From Kaistia geumhonensis (GTDB lineage: Bacteria; Pseudomonadota; Alphaproteobacteria; Rhizobiales; Kaistiaceae), in assembly GCF_030815145.1 (NCBI RefSeq), contig NZ_JAUSWJ010000001.1, forward strand, positions 1,922,001 to 1,986,000: a stretch of DNA of 64,000 bases, given 5' to 3'. Of the stretch, positions 59,180 to 64,000 are shown piece after piece; the first letter of the stretch is position 1, and the number at the start of each line of letters is the position of its first letter. Position numbers and translations under genes: made by a program. The notes under the pieces were generated by a model that saw only the letters and a program-made list of their open reading frames with translations, made no database searches and was not told where the DNA came from.

Positions 59180-60228
59180 CCGATCGTCTTCTCGAGAACG
59201 CGCAGCCAGTTCCCGGTGCCGAGCTTCCTCAGCAGCGGCTCGTCATAGCCATGCGCGCGCATCGCCGCCACGAGGGCGGGAAGCCCGGCGGCCGAGCCGA
59301 TGGCGGACGGGATCATCGCGCCGTCGAAATCGGAGCCGAAGCCGACGCGGTCCTCGCCGAGACGGGAGATCAGGTGGTCAAGATGGCGCAGCATCGTGTC
59401 GAGCGGCGTGTCGGCATCCATGCGCCCGTCCTCGCGCAGGAAGCAGGTGGCGAAGTTGAGCCCGACCATGCCGTCGCTGTCGCGGATGGCGTCTAGCTGC
59501 CGATCGGTGAGATTGCGCGCCGACGCCGTCACGGCATGGGCATTCGAATGGGTCGCGACCAGCGGCGCATCCGACAGCGCGGCGACGTCCCAGAAGCCGG
59601 CCTTGTTCAGATGCGACAGGTCGATCATGATGCGAAGCGCGTTGCACGCTGCCACGAGCGCCTTGCCGGCATCGGTGAGGCCGGGGCCCGTGTCGGGCGA
59701 GCCGGGAAAGCGGAACGGCACGCCATGGCCGAAGGCGTTCGGCCGGCTCCAGACCGGGCCGATGGAACGCAGCCCCGCGGCATGGAACACGTCGAGCGAT
59801 TCGAGCGAGGGCTCGATCGCCTCGGCGCCTTCCATGTGCAGAACGGCCGCGAGCGCGCCGCGCGCCATCGCCGCGCGGATCTCGGCGGCGCTGCGGCAGA
59901 TCGCGACGGCGCCGGCCGCCTCCCGCTCGATGCGGAAAAGGAGCGAGGCCATCGCCATGGCCGGGCCGCGCGCATCCTTCGTCGGCAGCGGATCGGGCAG
60001 CGGAACGTCATAGCTGCCCGCCATCATCGAATCGGCATAGGCGAAGCCGCCGGGCGAGGGAACGAACACGGCGAACAGTCCGCCGGTGAGACCGCCCTGC
60101 CCCGCGCGCGGCAGGTCGAGCTGGCCGTCCTCCGTCCCCGCGACGAAGGCGCGGGCGCCGTCCACCCGCCCGTACAGGCGTAGCAGGACATCGTTGTGTC
60201 CGTCGAAGATCGGCAGGAGATCGGCCAT
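59176..60228 (-). CDS. M19-family (renal-type) dipeptidase
   Basis: Zinc dipeptidase of 350 residues. Metal and structural motifs: IFDGHNDVLLRL (H11, D13), AVLHMEGAEAIEP (bridging Glu), IDLSHLNKAGF, ATHSNAHAV and GFGSDFDGAM. The family cleaves dipeptides, including D-containing ones, or related amides. No signal peptide, so cytoplasmic. It is the last gene of the minus-strand liv-like operon, 23 bases after livM, and also ends against the Opp-type importer, so it could serve peptides brought by either system. Confidence 0.92.
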   Translation of the reverse strand: MADLLPIFDGHNDVLLRLYGRVDGARAFVAGTEDGQLDLPRAGQGGLTGGLFAVFVPSPGGFAYADSMMAGSYDVPLPDPLPTKDARGPAMAMASLLFRIEREAAGAVAICRSAAEIRAAMARGALAAVLHMEGAEAIEPSLESLDVFHAAGLRSIGPVWSRPNAFGHGVPFRFPGSPDTGPGLTDAGKALVAACNALRIMIDLSHLNKAGFWDVAALSDAPLVATHSNAHAVTASARNLTDRQLDAIRDSDGMVGLNFATCFLREDGRMDADTPLDTMLRHLDHLISRLGEDRVGFGSDFDGAMIPSAIGSAAGLPALVAAMRAHGYDEPLLRKLGTGNWLRVLEKTIG

Positions 60229-60251
60229 TTCGGGTCCTTCGGTCCGGGTCT

Positions 60252-61262
60252 TCAGGTCTTGTCGGCGGGCATGCCGGTGCGCTCGCGCGCACCCGGGTCG
60301 GCCCCCGCGCCAGGCACGCTCTCGACATCGCGCGAGACGGTGGCGCGCTCGCCGATGAGGCCGCGCGGGCGGATAAGCAGGATCAGCGCCAGCGCGACGC
60401 CGATGGCCACGATCTGAAGCGCCGCGGCGCGGGCCTGGTAGGACGGCGCGACGAGGCTGCCGACCGCGAGGCTCGAGAGGCTCCACAGCGCCCAGACGAC
60501 GAGCGCGCCGATGAGCGCGCCGCGATTGTTGCCGGAGCCGCCGACGATCAGCATGGCCCAGACCTGGAAGGTCAGGATCGAGAGATAATTGTCCGGGGCG
60601 ATGAAGCCGATGAAATGCGCCTGCATGGCGCCGGCGAGGCCCATGATGGCACCGCCCAGCGCAAAGGCCTGCAGGCGGTAGGCGTTGACGTTCTTGCCGA
60701 GTGAGGCCGCGGCCGCCTCGTCCTCGCGGATGGCCCGAAGAACGCGGCCGAAGGGGCTGCGCGTCAGCGTCTCGAGCATCAGGAAGAGGCCGAGCGTCAC
60801 CGCGCCGGTCAGCGCGAGATTGGCGACATTGAAGGCGAGCGGATTCTCGGCAAGGCCGGCGAAGGGGCGCGGGATGAAGGCGATGCCGAACGGCCCGCCG
60901 GTCAGCGCCGTCGCGTTCAATGCCACGACCTGGATGGTGACCGCGATGCCGAATGTGGTCATGGCGAGATAATCGGCGCGCAGCCGCAATGTCGCGATGC
61001 CGACGACCAGCGCCGCGCCGCCGGCGAGCACCATCGCCAGCAGCCAGCCGGCGGCGATCGGCCAGCCGAAGCCGCCGAACCGGTCGGCCGCATCGGGCGT
61101 CGTCACCAGCGCCGAGGCATAGGCGCCGATCGCCGCGAAGCCGGCGACGCCGACATTGAAGAGCCCCGTCTGGCCCCATTGCAGATTGAGGCCGAGCGCC
61201 AGCACGCCGAAGATCAGCGCCGTGACGAGGAAGAAGGCGCCGTAGCCGATGAGGTCGATCAT
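60252..61262 (-). CDS. livM: Branched-chain-amino-acid-type ABC permease LivM
   Basis: Inner-membrane permease of 336 residues. LNLQWGQTGLFNVGVAGFAAIG is the characteristic N-terminal motif. Then come TTFGIAVTIQVVALNATALTGG, FGRVLRAIREDEAAAASLGKNV (ATPase docking loop) and VGGSGNNRGALIGALVVWAL. The C-terminal tail of about 35 residues is polar. ATG in an ATGA overlap with the LivH stop. With LivH, LivF and LivG it forms an importer whose binding protein is not in the window. Confidence 0.93.
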   Translation of the reverse strand: MIDLIGYGAFFLVTALIFGVLALGLNLQWGQTGLFNVGVAGFAAIGAYASALVTTPDAADRFGGFGWPIAAGWLLAMVLAGGAALVVGIATLRLRADYLAMTTFGIAVTIQVVALNATALTGGPFGIAFIPRPFAGLAENPLAFNVANLALTGAVTLGLFLMLETLTRSPFGRVLRAIREDEAAAASLGKNVNAYRLQAFALGGAIMGLAGAMQAHFIGFIAPDNYLSILTFQVWAMLIVGGSGNNRGALIGALVVWALWSLSSLAVGSLVAPSYQARAAALQIVAIGVALALILLIRPRGLIGERATVSRDVESVPGAGADPGARERTGMPADKT

Positions 61263-62167
61263 CCCTCGCGCACTCCGAAGAAGCCGCGCGGGCGGAAGAG
61301 CAGCATCGCGATCAGCAGCAGGAAGGCGACCGCGGCGCGATATTCCGAACCGACGAACTGCACCGCCGCCGCCTCGCCGATGCCGACGACGAGGCCGCCG
61401 AGGATGGCGCCCCAGACGCTGCCGATGCCGCCGAGGATCGCGGCGGCGAAGAGCGGCAGGAGCAGGTCGAAGCCCATCTGCGGCCGGATCTGCACCGTGA
61501 GGCCGAGCATGATCCCCGAGACACAGGCAAGCGCGCCGCCGATGAGCCAGGTGGCGCGGATGACGGCGGCGACATCGATGCCCACGACGCGGGCGAGCGC
61601 CGGGTTCTCGCTCACCGCCCGCATCGAGCGGCCGACATGGGTGCGCGTCAGAAGGAGATGCATCGCCGCGACCACGATCACGGCGAGGCCCATCATCGCC
61701 GCCTGGTCCGGCGTCACGCGGATGCCGAGCCCGATGGGCATCGCGATCTGGATGGCGCGGCTGAAATAGGCCGGCTCCGAGGTGAAGAGGAATTCGAGCA
61801 GCGCCCGCAGCGCCAGCGAGGCGCCGAAGCTGGCGATCACCATGACGATGCCGTGGCCGGTGCGGCGAAGCGGGCGGAACAGGGCGAGGTCGAGCGCGAG
61901 AGCGAGGAGACCGGTGAGCGCCATGGCGACGACCGCCCCGACGACGAGCGGCCAGCCGAAGGAGAAGGGCACGAAGCGCGCCGCCGGGAGCAGCGTTCCG
62001 GCCAGCGCGCCGGTCACGGTCAACGCGAGATAGGCGCCCCAGCTGATGAAATCGCCATGGGTGAAGTTGGAGAAGCGCAGGATCGAATAGGTCAGCGTCA
62101 GGCCGACCGCGCCGAGGCCGATCAGCGCGCCGGCGAAGATGCCGTCTGCGAGGAACTGGAGGCTCAA
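61259..62167 (-). CDS. livH: Branched-chain-amino-acid-type ABC permease LivH
   Basis: Inner-membrane permease of 302 residues. Motifs: FLADGIFAGALIGLGAVGLT, FSNFTHGDFISWGAYLAL, VGRSMRAVSENPALARVVGID (docking loop), LGGIGSVWGAILGGLVVGI and the end LFRPRGFFGVREG. The only fitting start is TTG at 62167, which overlaps the LivF stop as TTGA and has AAGGA ahead. The open frame upstream belongs to no permease. Confidence 0.92.
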   Translation of the reverse strand: MSLQFLADGIFAGALIGLGAVGLTLTYSILRFSNFTHGDFISWGAYLALTVTGALAGTLLPAARFVPFSFGWPLVVGAVVAMALTGLLALALDLALFRPLRRTGHGIVMVIASFGASLALRALLEFLFTSEPAYFSRAIQIAMPIGLGIRVTPDQAAMMGLAVIVVAAMHLLLTRTHVGRSMRAVSENPALARVVGIDVAAVIRATWLIGGALACVSGIMLGLTVQIRPQMGFDLLLPLFAAAILGGIGSVWGAILGGLVVGIGEAAAVQFVGSEYRAAVAFLLLIAMLLFRPRGFFGVREG

Positions 62168-62916
62168 CGGCGCGTCCTTTCGAGATCGTCGGCGCCGCCG
62201 AGGCCGAGATAATGCGCGGCGATCTCCGGATCGGCGGCGAGCGTCGCGGCCGGCCCCTCGTGGCGGTTGCGCCCGTCGGCCAGGATATAGGCGCGGTCGG
62301 CGATGGCGAGCGCCGCGCGGGCGTTCTGCTCGACGAGCAGGATGGTGACGCCGGTGCGGCGGATCTCGGCGAGCTTGGCGAAGACCTCGCCGGTGAGCTT
62401 CGGCGAGAGGCCGGCCGAGGGCTCGTCGAGCATCAGCACGGTCGGGCTGATCATCAGCGCGCGGGCGACGGCCAGCATCTGGCGCTGGCCACCGGAGAGC
62501 CGGCCCGCGGCAAGGCGGCGGCGGGCGGAAAGATCGGGGAAGAGCGCGAACATCGCCTCGACGCGCGCACGGCGCTCTGCCGGCGCCACGACATGACCGG
62601 CCAGCACGAGGTTCTCCTCGATGCTCATGGTGGTGAAGATGTTCTCCGTCTGCGGCACGAAGGCGAGGCCGAGCCGGACCATGCGATGGGCCGGGCTGCG
62701 GGTGATGTCGCTGCCGGAAAGGCGCACGGCGCCGCGCGAGACCGGCACGAGGCCGGCCATGGCCTTCATGAGCGTCGACTTGCCGGCGCCGTTCGGGCCG
62801 AGGAGGACGACGATCTCGCCGCGCCCGACCGTGATCGAGGCGCCCTTCACGATGGGAAGGCCCGGCTCGTAGCCGGCCTCGATGTCGGTTGCCGACAGGA
62901 CGGGGGCCTCGCTCAC
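62164..62916 (-). CDS. livF: Branched-chain-amino-acid-type ABC ATPase LivF
   Basis: ATPase of 250 residues. Walker A GPNGAGKST at 40-48, FVPQTENIFTTMSIEENLVL (Q-loop), signature RLSGGQRQMLAVARALM, Walker B VLMLDEPSAGLSP and LLVEQNARAALAIAD (the LivF-type QN switch). GTG start at 62916 in a GTGA overlap with the LivG stop. Confidence 0.93.
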   Translation of the reverse strand: MSEAPVLSATDIEAGYEPGLPIVKGASITVGRGEIVVLLGPNGAGKSTLMKAMAGLVPVSRGAVRLSGSDITRSPAHRMVRLGLAFVPQTENIFTTMSIEENLVLAGHVVAPAERRARVEAMFALFPDLSARRRLAAGRLSGGQRQMLAVARALMISPTVLMLDEPSAGLSPKLTGEVFAKLAEIRRTGVTILLVEQNARAALAIADRAYILADGRNRHEGPAATLAADPEIAAHYLGLGGADDLERTRR

Positions 62917-63671
62917 GCGGCGACCCCGCCGAGATAGGCCTCGACGACACGCGGATCGCGCGCCATCTCGGCCGGCCGGCCGCGGCCGAGGACGCGCCCT
63001 TCCGCCATCACGACGACTTCGCCGCACAGGCGGGCGACGAGGTCCATATTGTGTTCGATGATCAGGAAGGTGATGCCGCGGGCATTGATCTCCTCGATCC
63101 GGGCCATGATCGTCTCGAGCAGAGCCGGATTGACGCCCGCCGCCGGCTCGTCGAGCAGGATGAGTTTCGGCCCCGCCATCAGCACGCGGGCAAGTTCGAG
63201 CAGCTTGCGCTGGCCGCCGGAAAGCACGCGCGCCGGCTCGCGCTCGACGCGCGACAATTCGAGGAAGGCGATGATGTCGCGGGCGCGTTCGATGTTGCGC
63301 CGCTCCTGCGCCCGGACGGCGCCGCGCGCGAAGAGCGCCGGCAGGAGCCGCTCGCCCGGCTGGTCCTGCGCCGCCGCCAGAACATTCTCGAGCACCGTCA
63401 TCGCCGCGAAGGGCTTCGGGATCTGGAAGGTGCGCGCGAGGCCGGCCGCGATCCGCCGATGCGCCGGCTCGTGCTCGATCGCCCGGCCATCGACGCGAAT
63501 CGACCCGGCATCGGGGGCCAGCGTGCCGGCGATCAGGTTGAAGGTCGTCGTCTTGCCGGCCCCGTTCGGCCCGATCAACCCCGTGATCGCGCCGCGCGCG
63601 ACCGCGAAGCTGACGCCATCGACGGCGCGAAAGCCGTCGAAGGACTTGGAAACCGATTGAACTTCAAGCAT
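62913..63671 (-). CDS. livG: Branched-chain-amino-acid-type ABC ATPase LivG
   Basis: ATPase of 252 residues. Walker A GPNGAGKT at 34-41, ARTFQIPKPFAAMTVLENVL, signature VLSGGQRKLLELARVLM, Walker B LILLDEPAAGVNP and FLIIEHNMDLV (LivG-type EHN switch). I chose the ATG at 63671 (MLEVQSVSK), where family homology should begin; the frame stays open to an ATG at 63734, which overlaps the head of the opposite gene's upstream region. First gene of a tightly overlapped livGFHM-dipeptidase operon. Confidence 0.92.
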   Translation of the reverse strand: MLEVQSVSKSFDGFRAVDGVSFAVARGAITGLIGPNGAGKTTTFNLIAGTLAPDAGSIRVDGRAIEHEPAHRRIAAGLARTFQIPKPFAAMTVLENVLAAAQDQPGERLLPALFARGAVRAQERRNIERARDIIAFLELSRVEREPARVLSGGQRKLLELARVLMAGPKLILLDEPAAGVNPALLETIMARIEEINARGITFLIIEHNMDLVARLCGEVVVMAEGRVLGRGRPAEMARDPRVVEAYLGGVAA

Positions 63672-63783
63672 GCCTGCGCCAGACCAAGGCGGGTGGACCG
63701 GATCGGGCCCTGCGGCCCAAGCCCGTTTCACCATGGCTCAGGCGAGTTCTCAAGGGGCGGCGCCTGCGTTCGAGGAGATGGCA

Positions 63784-64000
63784 ATGGCCGACGAGCCGGC
63801 CCGCGAGGCCGATGACGCGTTCTCGCTCTACGACCTGAGGGTCGAGGTGGTGGCCCCGCCTGGGGCGAAGCTCTATTGCGGCGCCGAAGTCGGCGATCAT
63901 TTCGAGCTTCGCGGCGAGATGCTGCATCTGCCGCCCGGCCAGGGCATTTCGATCTATTCGCTCGCCTCCGTCCTTCCGCTCCTCGCGGCCAAGCAGCGGC
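63784..64000 (+). CDS. TIGR04076-family protein (C-terminus off the window)
   Basis: The first 72 residues are visible and the frame is open at the right edge. SLYDLRVEVVAPPGAKLYCG, VGDHFELRGEMLHLPPGQGI and IYSLASVLPLLAAKQR match the short TIGR04076 proteins, whose function is unknown. The ATG at 63784 is favoured because GAGGAG lies six bases before it; in-frame ATGs at 63778 and 63733 are possible. It is divergent from livG, with 112 bases between. Confidence 0.78.
   Translation, partial: MADEPAREADDAFSLYDLRVEVVAPPGAKLYCGAEVGDHFELRGEMLHLPPGQGISIYSLASVLPLLAAKQR

Overview
The window is GC-rich DNA that is densely coded on both strands. Many genes are joined by 4-base start/stop overlaps (ATGA, GTGA, TTGA). 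The gene families (Smo-type polyol importer, Opp and Liv importers, MocR, SorC, XRE-cupin regulators, a dispersed CCCTCTCCCGC palindrome) fit a chromosome of an alphaproteobacterium, most likely Hyphomicrobiales (Rhizobiales). The genus cannot be fixed from the sequence. I saw no rRNA, tRNA, CRISPR, insertion sequence or phage genes.

Layout. 1-4523: an amide/ureide utilisation locus (NMT1-like binding protein, M20 amidohydrolase, XRE-cupin regulator, amidotransferase-like protein, nitrilase-family hydrolase), with a matching operator in front of both transcription units. 4658-12412: a SorC regulator and a polyol operon (smoEFGK-type importer, mannitol dehydrogenase, HAD phosphatase). 12388-14732, minus strand: class II aldolase, SDR dehydrogenase, methyltransferase. 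14775-23596: a cluster that mixes partner-switching signalling domains with transporter proteins. 23687-33461: a LacI-regulated sugar importer with a GH116 glycosidase and an M24-fold protein. 33466-39821: DUF983 protein, MocR regulator, HlyD/FUSC efflux pair, GAF-GGDEF-EAL protein, small membrane protein. 40110-45355: Tat-exported amidohydrolase and sulfatase, a predicted outer-membrane barrel and a small lipoprotein. 45492-52439: esterase, acyltransferase with SGNH domain, Ldh2-type dehydrogenase, AceE-like thiamine-diphosphate enzyme. 52496-53897: Rrf2 regulator and a thioredoxin-reductase-like flavoprotein. 53976-60228: five-gene Opp/Dpp-type importer facing an M19 dipeptidase. 60252-63671: livGFHM without a binding protein. 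63784-64000: start of a TIGR04076 protein.

The most unusual region is 14775-23596. It encodes a SpoIIE/PP2C phosphatase with a predicted periplasmic sensor, a STAS antagonist, an amino-acid-type ABC permease fused to an RsbW-like ATPase domain, a binding-protein/permease fusion, and an NCS2 permease with an RsbW-like tail. A second binding protein is translationally coupled to an APH-fold kinase. No polar-amino-acid ABC ATPase and no sigma factor lie nearby, and the EAA loops of the permeases look degenerate. I infer that ABC-importer parts may have been recruited here as a ligand receptor feeding a partner switch; this is untested.

Several local regulatory circuits can be read directly as palindromes next to their probable regulators: XRE-cupin, SorC, LacI, MocR and Rrf2. 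The Rrf2 site overlaps the start codon of an apparently leaderless gene.
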